DNA from: Parathalassolituus penaei
GTDB taxonomy: Bacteria; Pseudomonadota; Gammaproteobacteria; Pseudomonadales; Oceanobacteraceae
Assembly: GCF_026626885.1 (NCBI RefSeq)
Contig: NZ_JAPNOA010000009.1
Location: 290-64,289, forward strand
Direction of reading: 5' to 3'
Length of the DNA stretch: 64,000 nt
A program made the position numbers and the translations under genes. Under the pieces are notes generated by a model. That model was not told where the DNA came from. It saw only the letters and a list, made by a program, of their open reading frames with translations, and did not search any database. Below are positions 35,646 through 45,694 of this stretch, one piece after another (the stretch's first letter is position 1; each line of letters starts with the position of its first letter).

Positions 35646-37508
35646 ATGGTTGCCATATTCCCGTTACGGTCGAGAGCGCCTGTGATGCCTGTGATGCCTG
35701 TTTACCTGTTTGCCCTGCTCAGCCTGCTGTTGTCGTTTACCCAATCCGCCAGTGCCGGGTTGCCCTCTCTGGCCAATATGGAAACCAAAGGCAGTTTCCT
35801 GCCGGTGGAACAGGCCTTCAAACCCCGTGTTGAACGGGTGGATGACCATTGGGCAGTGCATTTTGATATCGCCGAAGGCTATTACCTGTACCAGCAGCGC
35901 GCATTTACCACGCCCCAGCTGGATGAAACCCATCTGCAGTTTGTGCAGACGCCCTCCACCAAGATGGATAAAAACTTCGGCCAGGTAGCGATTTTTCATG
36001 ACCAGCTGGATCTGCGCCTGATCATCCCGGCCAACCAGCCGCTGACTCTCACTTATCAGGGATGTTCAGAGCAGCAGCTGTGTTATCCGCCCCAAACCCT
36101 GACCATCCAGAGTGCCAGCGCAACAACCGATACCACCCCTGCGGCAGCGGCCAGCAGCGCCAACAGCCCCGTATCCGGCGGGTTTGATTCCGGCCGTTTT
36201 GCCGCCGACAGCCTGGGTTCTGGCTCCCACAGCCTGTTGTGGGTACTGCTGAGTTTCCTCGGCCTCGGTTTTGGCCTGTCGTTAACCCCCTGCGTGTTCC
36301 CGATGGTGCCGATTCTGGCCAGTATCATTGCCGGTCAAAGCAGCAAGTCGATGAGTGCAGGCCGTGGTTTTGCTCTGTCGCTGTCGTACGTTGTGGGTAT
36401 GGCCAGTTCCTACGCCATGATTGGTGCGCTGGTCGCCGCCTTCGGAGCCAAGGTAAATATGGCCGCCATCACCCAGACACCGCTGGTGATTGGCCTGTCG
36501 GCCCTGCTGTTTGTGGTGCTGGCGCTGTCGATGTTCGGGCTGTTTGAAATCCAGCTGCCTGCGGCCATTCGCAACCGCCTCTACAGCTGGTCACAACAGC
36601 AACAAGGCGGCCAGTTTATGGGCAGTTACCTGATGGGCTTTTTCTCGGCCCTGGTTGTCTCGCCCTGTGTGTCGGCACCACTGGCGGGCGCACTGATTTA
36701 CCTGAGCACCACCGGTGATGTACTGACCGGTGCCAGCGCCCTCTTTGCACTGGGTATGGGTATGGGCATTCCGCTGCTGCTGATTGGTGTCAGTGGTGGT
36801 CGCCTGTTGCCAAAATCCGGCAACTGGATGCTGGTGATCCGTTCGGCATTCGGCGTCGCCCTGCTGGGTGTGGCGGTTTTCCTGATGATTCGCATCATTG
36901 GTAACGGCCCGGCGATGGCGCTGGCCGGTGTATTGGCACTGGGCGTTGCAGTGTTCCTGAAAGTACTCGAACGCCCAACCACCAACCCGGAACGCCTGGC
37001 ACGTACACTCGGCATCGCCGCACTGGTGATTGGTATCCTGTGGCTGGTGGGCGCCGCCCGTGGCAGCGAAAACTGGCTACAACCACTGGCCGACCCAACC
37101 GTTAACCGCCGTGAAGCCGTGACCCCATCGAACGATACTTACACCTCGCCCGTGGCACTGATGCAGGCCATTCAGAACAGCAGCGACAACCGCCCGGTAC
37201 TGGTGGATGTATGGGCAACCTGGTGCGCCAGCTGCCGCGAAATGGACGAATTGCTGAAATCCGGAGCCGTCACCCCGGCTCTGGGGCAATACCGGTTACT
37301 GCGGCTGGATATCAGCCGCAGCACACCGGACCAGCTCAAACTGCTGACCGAACTGGGCGTGTTCGGCCCGCCAGCCCTGCAGATGTACAACCGCAACGGC
37401 GACATCCTCGCCCCCGCCCTGCAGGGATTACCGGAAACCGATGGCCTGGTGCAGTGGTTAAACAGCCAGGGCAAAGTACTGCCGAAAGGGTTGTCGGAGT
37501 TGAAGTAA
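35646..37508 (+). CDS. dsbD: Thiol:disulfide interchange protein DsbD
   Basis: A 620-residue membrane reductase that carries electrons from cytoplasmic thioredoxin to periplasmic substrates. Domains: signal peptide (to about residue 37), DsbD-alpha with GCSEQQLCYPP, eight-TM DsbD-beta with GFGLSLTPCVFPMVPIL and FSALVVSPCVSAPLAGAL carrying the redox cysteines, and C-terminal thioredoxin-like gamma domain with WATWCASCREMDEL. All expected Cys pairs are present. The start could be 35646 or 35685; neither has a clear ribosome-binding site. Control is probably shared with the divergent thioredoxin operon through the half-sites at 35593. Confidence 0.95.
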   Translation: MVAIFPLRSRAPVMPVMPVYLFALLSLLLSFTQSASAGLPSLANMETKGSFLPVEQAFKPRVERVDDHWAVHFDIAEGYYLYQQRAFTTPQLDETHLQFVQTPSTKMDKNFGQVAIFHDQLDLRLIIPANQPLTLTYQGCSEQQLCYPPQTLTIQSASATTDTTPAAAASSANSPVSGGFDSGRFAADSLGSGSHSLLWVLLSFLGLGFGLSLTPCVFPMVPILASIIAGQSSKSMSAGRGFALSLSYVVGMASSYAMIGALVAAFGAKVNMAAITQTPLVIGLSALLFVVLALSMFGLFEIQLPAAIRNRLYSWSQQQQGGQFMGSYLMGFFSALVVSPCVSAPLAGALIYLSTTGDVLTGASALFALGMGMGIPLLLIGVSGGRLLPKSGNWMLVIRSAFGVALLGVAVFLMIRIIGNGPAMALAGVLALGVAVFLKVLERPTTNPERLARTLGIAALVIGILWLVGAARGSENWLQPLADPTVNRREAVTPSNDTYTSPVALMQAIQNSSDNRPVLVDVWATWCASCREMDELLKSGAVTPALGQYRLLRLDISRSTPDQLKLLTELGVFGPPALQMYNRNGDILAPALQGLPETDGLVQWLNSQGKVLPKGLSELK

Positions 37509-37545
37509 TGGTGGAAAAACAAGGGGATCCGTTCACAAGCCTGGC

Positions 37546-39039
37546 TTACTCCCCTTTCCCCAACCGCTTCTCCAGCGCCTCACACCAGGCCTTGATCGCC
37601 TTGATCCGCGCATAACGCTTATCGTTGGCCTCAATCAGCGTCCAGGGCGCAAACTCCGTGCTGGTACGCTCCACCATATCGTTCACCGCCTGCTCATAGG
37701 CAGGCCAGCGTTCACGGTTACGGTAATCTTCCTCGGTGATCTTGTACTGCTTGTAGGGAATGGCTTCACGCTCGCGGAAACGTTTCAGCTGCTCGTCCGG
37801 GTCAATGTGCAGCCAGTACTTCATCAGCACCGCACCTTGTTCCTGCAGCTGCTCTTCGAAGTCGTTGATTTCGCCATACGCGCGCATCCACTCGGCGGGT
37901 GTGGCAAAACCTTCCACCCGCTCCACCAGCACCCGGCCGTACCAGCTGCGATCGTAAATGGTGATCTTGCCGGCGCGCGGTACATGGCGCCAGAAACGCC
38001 ATAAATAATGGTGCGCCCGCTCCTCGTCAGTCGGGGCGGCAATCGGAATAATCTGGTAATGACGAGCGTCGAGGGCTGGCACCATACGGCGGATCAGCCC
38101 GCCTTTGCCTGCAGCGTCCCAGCCTTCCAGTACCAGTACCGATGAAATTTTCTTGCTGGCAGCTTCGCGGGTCAGAACATTCAGTCGCCCCTGCCAATGC
38201 TCCAGTTCTTCTTCGTAGGTTTTTTTGCTGAGGTGCACACTGAGATCGAGATGGTTCAGCAAGGTGCGTGGACGCTCCGGCAGATGCAAAGACGGCGGCA
38301 TGGCAGGAGCCGCCACAGCAGCCGTACTGGCCTGATGCAAACGTCGCTGCACCGCTTCCAGAATATGCTGGCCGATGCAGATATCGCGGTAATGGCGGTC
38401 GGTGCTTTCCACAATAATCCAGGGAGCTTCCGCTGTGCTGGTTTCGCGCAGCGTGCGTTCGGCGACCTTGCGATATTTATCCCAGGTTTTCAGATGCTGG
38501 CGATCCTGCTCGGACACCCGCCAGGCGGTAGCCGGATCAGATTCGAGTTTTTGCAGACGTTTTTTCTGTTCGTCACGGGACAGATGCAACCAGAATTTGA
38601 GAATCAGGGCACCGTCGGCCACCAGCTCACGTTCAAAGTTGTTGACCCGTTGCAAACTGGCATCCAGGCCACCGTCATCCAGTTTGTCTTCCATCCGCAA
38701 ACCAATCGGATGGCTGTACCAGGAACCGACAAACAAGCCGATCCGACCTCGGGCTGGCAAGGCTCGCCAGTAGCGCCAGAACAACGGCCGCTGACGCTCG
38801 CCTTCGCTGGGTTCATCAAAAGCAAAGGCGCGCATGTAGCGTGGGTCGAGCCACTCGTTAAGACGATTAAGCATCTCGCCCTTGCCAGCGCCATCGCCAC
38901 CCGACAGCAACACAATCACCGGGAAGTCAGCCTGTTTGAGCGACTCCTGCATCATCAGCAGTTGCGCCCGCAAATCCGGCACCTTCTTGTCGTATTCCTT
39001 GCCAGACAACTTGTGGCCCAGCTCTGCTACCTCAAACAT
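37546..39039 (-). CDS. pap: Polyphosphate:AMP phosphotransferase (two-domain PPK2)
   Basis: A 497-residue enzyme transferring phosphate from polyphosphate to AMP, giving ADP. Two fused PPK2 domains are visible: the first with Walker A SGGDGAGKGEMLNRL (about 47-61) and LFVGSWYSHP, the second with EGWDAAGKGGLIRRM (about 305-319) and IYDRSWYGRVLVERVEGF. Length equals Pseudomonas Pap (about 496). The start at 39039 is preceded by GGGAG. It is monocistronic, convergent with dsbD, with a 37-bp gap. It functions in energy and polyphosphate metabolism. Confidence 0.92.
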   Translation of the reverse strand: MFEVAELGHKLSGKEYDKKVPDLRAQLLMMQESLKQADFPVIVLLSGGDGAGKGEMLNRLNEWLDPRYMRAFAFDEPSEGERQRPLFWRYWRALPARGRIGLFVGSWYSHPIGLRMEDKLDDGGLDASLQRVNNFERELVADGALILKFWLHLSRDEQKKRLQKLESDPATAWRVSEQDRQHLKTWDKYRKVAERTLRETSTAEAPWIIVESTDRHYRDICIGQHILEAVQRRLHQASTAAVAAPAMPPSLHLPERPRTLLNHLDLSVHLSKKTYEEELEHWQGRLNVLTREAASKKISSVLVLEGWDAAGKGGLIRRMVPALDARHYQIIPIAAPTDEERAHHYLWRFWRHVPRAGKITIYDRSWYGRVLVERVEGFATPAEWMRAYGEINDFEEQLQEQGAVLMKYWLHIDPDEQLKRFREREAIPYKQYKITEEDYRNRERWPAYEQAVNDMVERTSTEFAPWTLIEANDKRYARIKAIKAWCEALEKRLGKGE

Positions 39040-39143
39040 GCGCACTCCCGCGATCAAATCCGGAGTTCACTATAGTCCAGATTCGCCATAGAGACACAAA
39101 CCGGGATCAAGCTGGGCCGTCATCGTGCAGCAACAGTGGCCAA

Positions 39144-40289
39144 TCAGACCCGAACCCGCAACGACAACAGGGTCGCCAGCGCAATCAGGGTGGCAATGGC
39201 ATACAGCGCCACCGGCAATGAAAAATACTGCGCCAGCTGACCAACGCTGGCTGGCCCGGCCAACACGCCGATGTAGCCAAGGGTGGACACCGCCGGCACC
39301 GCAATCGACTGTGGCATCAGGGTCTGCTTGCCGGTTGCCGAGAACATGATCGGCACAATGTTGGAACAGCCAATCCCCACCAGCGCATACCCCACCAATG
39401 CCATCACCGGACCTGGCGCGGATACCGCCAGAAACAGGCCGCCACTGGCCACCAGCCCACCCAGTGTCAGTACCGGACGCGCCCCCACCCGACGAATCAG
39501 CTGATCACCGGTCAGACGACCCAGCGTCATGGTGACGGAAAAACAGAACAGCCCCAGCGCTGCGTTGGAATGCGAGGTGTGTTGATACTCAGTGAGGTAC
39601 ACACCACTCCAGTCGAGCACCGTGCCTTCCGCCAGAAACAGCGCAAAACAGATCAAGCCAATCAGCAACACCGGCCCGCGTGGAATCGCAAACGCCGGAC
39701 CCTCTTTCGGGCTGGCGAACGGCAGTAAACCACCCCGGGCATACCAGAGTGTTCCCACCACCAGCAATGCCACCAGTACACAGGACTGGCTGGCCGTAAC
39801 CTTGAGGTTCAGCAAAAACGCCATGATACCGGCACCAAAGATGCCACCTAGGCTGTAAAAGCCATGAAATCCCGACATCAGATTGGTGCCAGCACGTTTT
39901 TCGACCAGGATGGCCTGAATATTCATCACACAATCAGCGGCACCCAGGCCAAAACCGGATAACAACAGCAACAGCATGAGTTCGGTGGAATTGCTGGCCC
40001 ACGGCAACAGCAGCACCACCAGCGAAAACAGGGCACCCGCCACCAGAATAATGCGACGACAGCCGAATTTCGGAGCCAGTGCTCCGGAAATCGGCATCGA
40101 CAAAATGGCTCCGGTGCCGAGGCACAACAGCAGCCAGCCCAGCGTGCCATCACTGATACCGGTGTTGCGTTTGATCAGCGGAATAATCGCCGCCCAGGTA
40201 GCCACCGCCAGCCCCGAACAGAAAAACACGGCACGGGTAGAAAACACTTCTAGCGGATTTGCGGCGTTTTCCGCCAATACATCGGACAT
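39144..40289 (-). CDS. MFS transporter
   Basis: A 381-residue inner-membrane protein with 12 predicted segments. Seen: FFCSGLAVATWAAIIPLIKR in TM1, the cytoplasmic loop GALAPKFGCRRII between TM2 and TM3 (the G-x-L-a-x-x-x-G-x-R-x MFS motif), GFGLGAADCVMNIQAI in TM4, FHGFYSLGGIFGAG in TM5, and a second-half repeat with GRLTGDQLIRRVGARPVL. It resembles the YbjJ-like sugar/drug MFS branch. The substrate is unknown. It is divergent from the small membrane protein at 40442. Confidence 0.87.
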   Translation of the reverse strand: MSDVLAENAANPLEVFSTRAVFFCSGLAVATWAAIIPLIKRNTGISDGTLGWLLLCLGTGAILSMPISGALAPKFGCRRIILVAGALFSLVVLLLPWASNSTELMLLLLLSGFGLGAADCVMNIQAILVEKRAGTNLMSGFHGFYSLGGIFGAGIMAFLLNLKVTASQSCVLVALLVVGTLWYARGGLLPFASPKEGPAFAIPRGPVLLIGLICFALFLAEGTVLDWSGVYLTEYQHTSHSNAALGLFCFSVTMTLGRLTGDQLIRRVGARPVLTLGGLVASGGLFLAVSAPGPVMALVGYALVGIGCSNIVPIMFSATGKQTLMPQSIAVPAVSTLGYIGVLAGPASVGQLAQYFSLPVALYAIATLIALATLLSLRVRV

Positions 40290-40318
40290 AGGTTCTTACA
40301 GCCCCTTGGAAGGCACAG

Positions 40319-40341
40319 ACGGGCCATCCCATACGGCCCGT
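40319..40341. promoter_or_regulatory. Inverted repeat in divergent promoter region
   Basis: ACGGGCC and GGCCCGT form 7-bp arms with a 9-nt spacer, 30 nt upstream of the MFS start and about 100 nt upstream of the small membrane protein gene. The position suits an operator or a 5' leader hairpin. Confidence 0.35.
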
Positions 40342-40441
40342 TTCATCAGTCTGCTGATAGCGTTAACAAGCCACATTTATGTGACAAATCATATTGTTAT
40401 GATCACCACCACAATGGGTTAAAACCAGCAGGAGCAGGTTT

Positions 40442-40681
40442 ATGACGGAAGAAGGCGAAAAACGCATCATCGGATTACTGGAAAACATTGTTGCCAACCA
40501 GCAGATCTGGCTCAGCCGTCAGGCCGAGGCGTTGGAGTTACAAAAATCGCAAATGCTCAAGGCCGAACAGATCACCAACCGCGCTGAAAAACTGCAGACC
40601 AGCAGTATCAAAATCGTGCGCTGGCTGTTCGGATTTTTGCTGATTGTTGTGGCGGCGTGGGTGATGTCGTTGATGTTCTGA
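40442..40681 (+). CDS. Small coiled-coil, single-TM protein
   Basis: A 79-residue protein. Residues about 3-52 are a charged, heptad-like helix (EKRIIGLLENIVANQQIWLS, QAEALELQKSQMLKAEQ). A C-terminal transmembrane segment follows (about 57-78, IVRWLFGFLLIVVAAWVMSL). It would be tail-anchored with the coiled coil in the cytoplasm. GGAGCAGG precedes the start. No family is recognised. Confidence 0.65.
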   Translation: MTEEGEKRIIGLLENIVANQQIWLSRQAEALELQKSQMLKAEQITNRAEKLQTSSIKIVRWLFGFLLIVVAAWVMSLMF

Positions 40682-40792
40682 TTTCAGAAGGCATCCGGAA
40701 CGGATTGTTGTGGTGAGGACTGAAGACTTGTCTGCCCGCTTTTGCGCAACACGGGCAGACGCTTGCCCGTCCCCAAACACAGCAGCCAGAAA

Positions 40793-40818
40793 ACAAAAAA
40801 GCCCGCGACTGCGGGCAA
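40793..40818 (-). terminator. Rho-independent terminator of glutaredoxin gene
   Basis: On the minus strand, GCCCGC-AGTC-GCGGGC is followed by TTTTTTG, 26 nt after the glutaredoxin stop. A second hairpin (ACGGGC/GCCCGT, 40751-40770) lies just beyond it and may end the plus-strand transcript. Confidence 0.85.
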
Positions 40819-40843
40819 ATCACGCCTGTGACGAACAGGAAAT

Positions 40844-41080
40844 TCAGCGTGCCCCAACACGAGCAGCAAAGTCGGTGTAACCACCGATATATTCAGAGCC
40901 AATCAGAATCTGCGGCACCGTGTACACCGGACGTCCCAGCGTAGACTGCAAGTCAGCCTTGCTGATGCCTTCAGCAATCATGTCGATGTAACGGAATTCA
41001 AAACCACGGCGTTCACACAGGTCACGTGCCATTCGGCAATAACCGCAGTTGTCGCGGCCATAAATAGTCACTTTTTGCAT
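40844..41080 (-). CDS. Glutaredoxin
   Basis: A 78-residue dithiol glutaredoxin of the GrxC type. It reduces disulfides with glutathione in the cytoplasm. Seen: VTIYGRDNCGYCRMARDLC with active-site Cys12 and Cys15, the glutathione-binding TVPQILIGSEYIGGYTDF with cis-Pro, and the GG-x-x-D motif. CGYC replaces the more usual CPYC. It is monocistronic with a strong terminator. Confidence 0.9.
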   Translation of the reverse strand: MQKVTIYGRDNCGYCRMARDLCERRGFEFRYIDMIAEGISKADLQSTLGRPVYTVPQILIGSEYIGGYTDFAARVGAR

Positions 41081-41331
41081 TTGCCGATCCCCTTACCTAA
41101 CTACTCATAGTCTATTTCGATAGGTTTTGGGTGATAAATCAAAATTGGCTATTCGGCCGATAGCCTGAACGACCGTAATCCATCGCGCCCCGACCCACGT
41201 CAGACCCGACCAACGGCAAACATGGCAGGTTATGGTCAGGATCAATGAATACCTGATAGCAGCGGTCAGAATGCCGAAGGTAGAAATGACACAGGCCAAC
41301 AATCCTGAGCATCGCCGGTTGATTTTAAAAT

Positions 41332-41347
41332 ATTAGTATATTCTAAT
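41332..41347 (+). promoter_or_regulatory. Inverted repeat ATTAG-N6-CTAAT before RND operon
   Basis: ATTAG-TATATT-CTAAT lies 65 nt upstream of the adaptor gene, in the only AT-rich part of the 330-bp gap 41081-41412. It is a candidate repressor operator overlapping the promoter. The regulator is not encoded next door. The rest of the gap shows no gene. Confidence 0.45.
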
Positions 41348-41412
41348 GCAGTTATATTCAACTGCCGCCACACAGCGGCCTGTCTGTTGAGCACGATACC
41401 GAGGACACCATC

Positions 41413-42447
41413 ATGACTTTCACCCGCAAACTGCTGTCCCGCGCTCTGGGCATCGGAGCCCTGCTGGCCACTCTGCCAGCGCTGGCTGTGGATACCCAGA
41501 CCCTGCAAACCGCCATGGTTCCCCAGTATTACAATCTGGAGGCAACACTGGAGGCGGTGAATGAAAGCACGATTTCCGCCCAAACCAGCGGCACCGTCAA
41601 AGCCGTCCATTACGACATCAACGACCGCGTTGAAGCGGGCGCACTGCTGATTGAAATCGACAACAGCCAGCAGCAGGCGGCGTTGTCACAGGCCGAAGCC
41701 AATCTCGCCCAGGCGCAAGCCGCTGATGGTGACGCTCAGGCCAACCTCAACCGCGTCAGCCGACTGGTCAAACAGGGCAGCCTGTCACAGGGTGATCTCG
41801 ACAGTGCCCAGGCGCGTGCCAAAAGCAGCGCCGCTGCGGTAAAAGCCGGTGAAGCCAGTGTCCGTCAGGCCCGAGAACAACTGGGGTATACCCGGGTAAC
41901 GGCGCCCTACTCCGGTATCGTCAAGGCACGTCTGATCCAGATGGGTGAAATGGTCGCCCCCGGCACCCCACTGATGACCGGTATGGCGTTGCAGCCGCTG
42001 CGCGCGGTTGCGGATGTGCCACAACGGGTTGCCCGCGAATACAAAAGTGCCGATCAGGTTCAGGTTGCCCTCGACCAGCAGCTGATCAGCCCCGACAAGG
42101 TAGTGCTGTTCCCGTACGCAGATGCCAGCCACCACAGCCTGCGCTTGCGTGCAGAATTACCCGCTGCCGCTTCCGCCGGTTTTTATCCGGGTATGTGGGC
42201 CAGTGTGCGTCTGCAAACCGGTGAACGCGAAGCCATTATGGTGCCTGCCGACGCAGTGCTGCAGCGCTCGGAAGTCAGCGCCGTTTACGTCAAAACCAAC
42301 GGTGTACTGAAACTGCGCCAGGTGCGCACTGGCAACCGTCAGGACCAGCAGGTCGAGATTCTGGCGGGCCTGAGCGCCGGTGATGAAATCGCTACCAACG
42401 CCCTCGCCGCACTGGCAGAACTGGGCAGCCAGAAACAGGAGCAATAA
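41413..42447 (+). CDS. RND efflux periplasmic adaptor (MFP)
   Basis: A 344-residue adaptor. The signal peptide is at about 1-26 (LSRALGIGALLATLPALA). A lipoyl/barrel-sandwich half (ATLEAVNESTISAQTSGTVK) is followed by a coiled-coil hairpin rich in Ala/Gln (about 85-160), then the second lipoyl half (YTRVTAPYSGIVKARLIQMG) and beta-barrel domains. There is no lipobox. It links the inner-membrane pump encoded 2 bp downstream to an outer-membrane channel encoded elsewhere. Confidence 0.92.
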   Translation: MTFTRKLLSRALGIGALLATLPALAVDTQTLQTAMVPQYYNLEATLEAVNESTISAQTSGTVKAVHYDINDRVEAGALLIEIDNSQQQAALSQAEANLAQAQAADGDAQANLNRVSRLVKQGSLSQGDLDSAQARAKSSAAAVKAGEASVRQAREQLGYTRVTAPYSGIVKARLIQMGEMVAPGTPLMTGMALQPLRAVADVPQRVAREYKSADQVQVALDQQLISPDKVVLFPYADASHHSLRLRAELPAAASAGFYPGMWASVRLQTGEREAIMVPADAVLQRSEVSAVYVKTNGVLKLRQVRTGNRQDQQVEILAGLSAGDEIATNALAALAELGSQKQEQ

Positions 42448-42449
42448 TC

Positions 42450-45400
42450 ATGGCTCTGGGTATTTCCGGAAAAACCGCACAAACCTTCCAGAACTCGGCG
42501 ATCACTCCGCTGCTGGCGCTGGTGGGTCTGCTGCTGGGCTTCTTTGCGGTGATGATCACGCCCAAGGAAGAAGAACCACAGATCGACGTGACCTTTGCCA
42601 ACGTGTTTATCGGATATCCGGGTGCCAGCGCCCGTGAAGTTGAACAACTGGTGGCGATTCCGGCCGAACAGGTACTGTCGGAAATCAAAGGTGTGGACGA
42701 CGTTTACTCCATCAGCCAGCCCGGACAGGCCATTCTGACCGTCGCCTTCAAGGTGGGGATTCCGCGCGAAACCGCGATTCTGAACCTGTACAACCAGGTC
42801 TACAGCAACAAGGACTGGTTTCCACAGAATCTGGGCGTAATGGAGCCGGTGATCAAACCGATGGGCATTGATGATGTGCCGATCATGAGCGTCACCCTGT
42901 CATCCAAAGACACCAACGTTTCCGCATCCGATCTCACCGCGGTTGGCCACGCGCTGGAAACCGAACTCAAGCGTATTCCCGGCACCCGTGACATCTACAG
43001 CATTGGTGAACATTCCTCGACCTTGCAGGTAGACCTCGATCCTGCCCGTATGAACGGTCACAGTCTGGCCTTTGACGACGTGCGCAACGCGCTGGCCAGC
43101 GCCAACGCCGGTGGTTACCGCTTGCCAGTGGTGCAGAACAATCAGGTGATTCAGGTTCAGGCCGGTGCATTCCTGCAATCCACCGCTGATCTCGGCCAAC
43201 TGATTGTCGGCAAAAGCAACGGTGGTCTGGTGTATCTGGCCGACGTCGCCGACATCCGTATGCTCGCCGATAACCCCGACCAGTACGTGATGCATCAGGC
43301 ACTGGGCGACAGCGCTGCCCATCCAGCGGTTACCCTGGCGATTGCCAAACAGCCGGGTGAAAACGCCATCGACATTACCCAGGCCATTGAAAAACGTCTG
43401 GCTGAACTGCACGAACGCCTGATCCCTGACAACATCGACGCCACCATCACCCGTGACTACGGTGTTACCGCCAAAGACAAGTCCGACAAGCTGATCGCCA
43501 AGCTGCTGTTTGCCACCACCGCGGTGGTGATTCTGGTACTGGCGACCATGAGCTGGCGCGAGGCCATTATTGTGGGCGGTGCCATTTTTATTACCCTCGC
43601 CATCACCCTGTTTGCCAGCTGGGTATGGGGCTTCACCCTCAACCGGGTATCCCTGTTTGCGCTGATTTTTTCCATCGGCATTCTGGTCGACGACGCCATT
43701 GTGGTGGTCGAAAACATCCACCGGCACCTGCATATGGGCGGCAAAAAGCTGATTGAAGCCATTCCGGTCGCCGTGGACGAAGTCGGTGGACCAACCATTC
43801 TGGCTACTTTCACCGTGATTGCCGCGCTGATGCCAATGGCCTTTGTATCCGGCCTGATGGGCCCGTACATGAGCCCGATTCCGATCAACGCCTCCACCGG
43901 TATGCTGATCTCTCTGGTGGTCGCCTTTGTGGTAACCCCTTGGCTGTCATACAAGCTGCTGAAGCGTCATATGCCGACTGGCAACCAGAACCACAACGAA
44001 GAACACCCGGAACAGGGCAAACTGTACCGCCTGTTTGCCGGCCTGATGAACCCGTTCCTGCTGGGGGCTCAGGCCACCAAAAAACGCGTGTTCCTGTTCC
44101 TGGGGATTACCGGCCTGATTGGTGTCGCCGTTGCCCTGCCGGTGTTCGAGCTGGTGGTTCTGAAGATGCTGCCTTTCGACAACAAATCGGAGTTTCAGGT
44201 AGTGGTGGATATGCCGGAAGGTACTCCGGTTGAACAAACCCTGATGGTGCTGGAAGCCGTCTCTGACGAGCTGATGAAAGTACCGGAAATCCGCGACGTG
44301 CAGCTGTACGCCGGTACGGCGGCGCCGATCAACTTCAACGGTCTGGTGCGCCAGTATTACCTGCGCAAGCTGCCGAATCAGGGCGACATTCAGGTCAACC
44401 TGGTCGACAAACACCATCGTGATCGCAAGAGCCACGAGATTGCCCTGTCGGTACGGGAACCACTGCAAGCGATTGGCAAAAAACTCAATGCCAACGTCAA
44501 GGTCGTGGAAGTGCCACCGGGCCCGCCGGTCATGGCACCAATCGTGGCTGAGGTGTATGGCCCGGATTACGACCAACAGATCGCCGCCGCCAAACAGCTG
44601 CGCCAGTTGTTCGAGCAAACCCCGGACATCGTTGACGTGGACGATTACATCGAAGCCGATCAGGAAAAATGGCTGATCAGCATCGACCGTCAGCGTGCCG
44701 CCATGCTGGGTGTGGCGCAGGCCAGTATTGTGCAGGCCATTAACACCGCGCTGGGTGGTGAAGATGTGTCGTACCTGCGCAGCGACAGCGCCAAGTACCC
44801 GGTGCCGATTCGTCTGGAGCTGAACGAAGGTGACAAGGTTAGCCTGAACCAGTTGCTGGTAATGAAAGTGCGCTCGGCCAACGGTGATCTGGTGGCGCTG
44901 GCCGACCTGGTGACCATCGAGAAAAGCACCATCGACAAAACCATCTACCGCAAGAACCTGCAGCCGGTGGTATTTGTAACCGCCGATATGGCTGGCCATC
45001 TCGACAGCCCGCTGTATGGCCTGTTCGGCATGTCGTTTGCCATGCCAGAAAGTGGCCTCAACTGGGAGCAATGGTTTATCCAGCAACCAGGGCTGAGTGA
45101 CAGTATCAGCATGAAATGGGACGGTGAATGGCAGATTACCTACGAAACCTTCCGCGATATGGGTATCGCCTACGGCGTCGGTATGATCCTGATTTACCTG
45201 CTGGTGGTCGCTCAGTTCCGCAGTTATCTGGTGCCGCTGATTATCATGGCACCGATTCCGCTGACCGTGATTGGTGTGATGCCAGGCCACGCCCTGCTCG
45301 GTAGCCAGTTCACCGCTACATCGATGATTGGCATGATCGCCCTGGCGGGGATTATTGTGCGCAACTCGATTCTGCTGGTGGATTTTATCAACCAGAAGCT

Positions 45401-45662
45401 GGGTGAAGGTCTGAAGTTTGAAGCTGCTGTGGTACTGGCCGCCGCCGTGCGGGCCCGCCCGATTGTGTTAACCGCCGTGGCCGCCATGATCGGAGCGTTT
45501 TTTATCCTCGACGACCCGATCTTCAATGGCCTCGCGATCTCGCTGATCTTCGGCATCATGATCTCCACCCTGCTGACGCTGGTGGTGATCCCGCTGCTGT
45601 ACTTCTCACTGATGCCAAAAAACCTCGGTGAGAAAATTCGCGGCGAAATCGTCGAGGATTAA
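42450..45662 (+). CDS. RND efflux transporter permease
   Basis: A 1070-residue proton-driven pump with 12 transmembrane helices and two large periplasmic loops. Seen: FFAVMITPKEEEPQIDVTFA at the first periplasmic entry, the TM4 region GILVDDAIVVVENIHRHLH with the two proton-relay Asp residues, and the second-half GMIALAGIIVRNSILLVDF. It is of the AcrB/MdtB-like superfamily, but substrate class (drug or metal) is undecided; the DD pair favours HAE-type over CusA-type. It is 2 bp downstream of its adaptor and ends with a strong terminator. Confidence 0.93.
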   Translation: MALGISGKTAQTFQNSAITPLLALVGLLLGFFAVMITPKEEEPQIDVTFANVFIGYPGASAREVEQLVAIPAEQVLSEIKGVDDVYSISQPGQAILTVAFKVGIPRETAILNLYNQVYSNKDWFPQNLGVMEPVIKPMGIDDVPIMSVTLSSKDTNVSASDLTAVGHALETELKRIPGTRDIYSIGEHSSTLQVDLDPARMNGHSLAFDDVRNALASANAGGYRLPVVQNNQVIQVQAGAFLQSTADLGQLIVGKSNGGLVYLADVADIRMLADNPDQYVMHQALGDSAAHPAVTLAIAKQPGENAIDITQAIEKRLAELHERLIPDNIDATITRDYGVTAKDKSDKLIAKLLFATTAVVILVLATMSWREAIIVGGAIFITLAITLFASWVWGFTLNRVSLFALIFSIGILVDDAIVVVENIHRHLHMGGKKLIEAIPVAVDEVGGPTILATFTVIAALMPMAFVSGLMGPYMSPIPINASTGMLISLVVAFVVTPWLSYKLLKRHMPTGNQNHNEEHPEQGKLYRLFAGLMNPFLLGAQATKKRVFLFLGITGLIGVAVALPVFELVVLKMLPFDNKSEFQVVVDMPEGTPVEQTLMVLEAVSDELMKVPEIRDVQLYAGTAAPINFNGLVRQYYLRKLPNQGDIQVNLVDKHHRDRKSHEIALSVREPLQAIGKKLNANVKVVEVPPGPPVMAPIVAEVYGPDYDQQIAAAKQLRQLFEQTPDIVDVDDYIEADQEKWLISIDRQRAAMLGVAQASIVQAINTALGGEDVSYLRSDSAKYPVPIRLELNEGDKVSLNQLLVMKVRSANGDLVALADLVTIEKSTIDKTIYRKNLQPVVFVTADMAGHLDSPLYGLFGMSFAMPESGLNWEQWFIQQPGLSDSISMKWDGEWQITYETFRDMGIAYGVGMILIYLLVVAQFRSYLVPLIIMAPIPLTVIGVMPGHALLGSQFTATSMIGMIALAGIIVRNSILLVDFINQKLGEGLKFEAAVVLAAAVRARPIVLTAVAAMIGAFFILDDPIFNGLAISLIFGIMISTLLTLVVIPLLYFSLMPKNLGEKIRGEIVED

Positions 45663-45694
45663 GATCAGGTACAAGCTGGCCGACTGTTGCCAAA

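Noticed and set aside
41105-41302. 65-codon minus-strand ORF upstream of glutaredoxin
   Set aside because: No ribosome-binding site, no family features, and the region is better explained as promoter sequence.
43947-45290. 447-codon open frame on the minus strand within the first RND permease
   Set aside because: Shadow of the permease gene; His/Gln/Val-rich translation with no family features and no ribosome-binding site.
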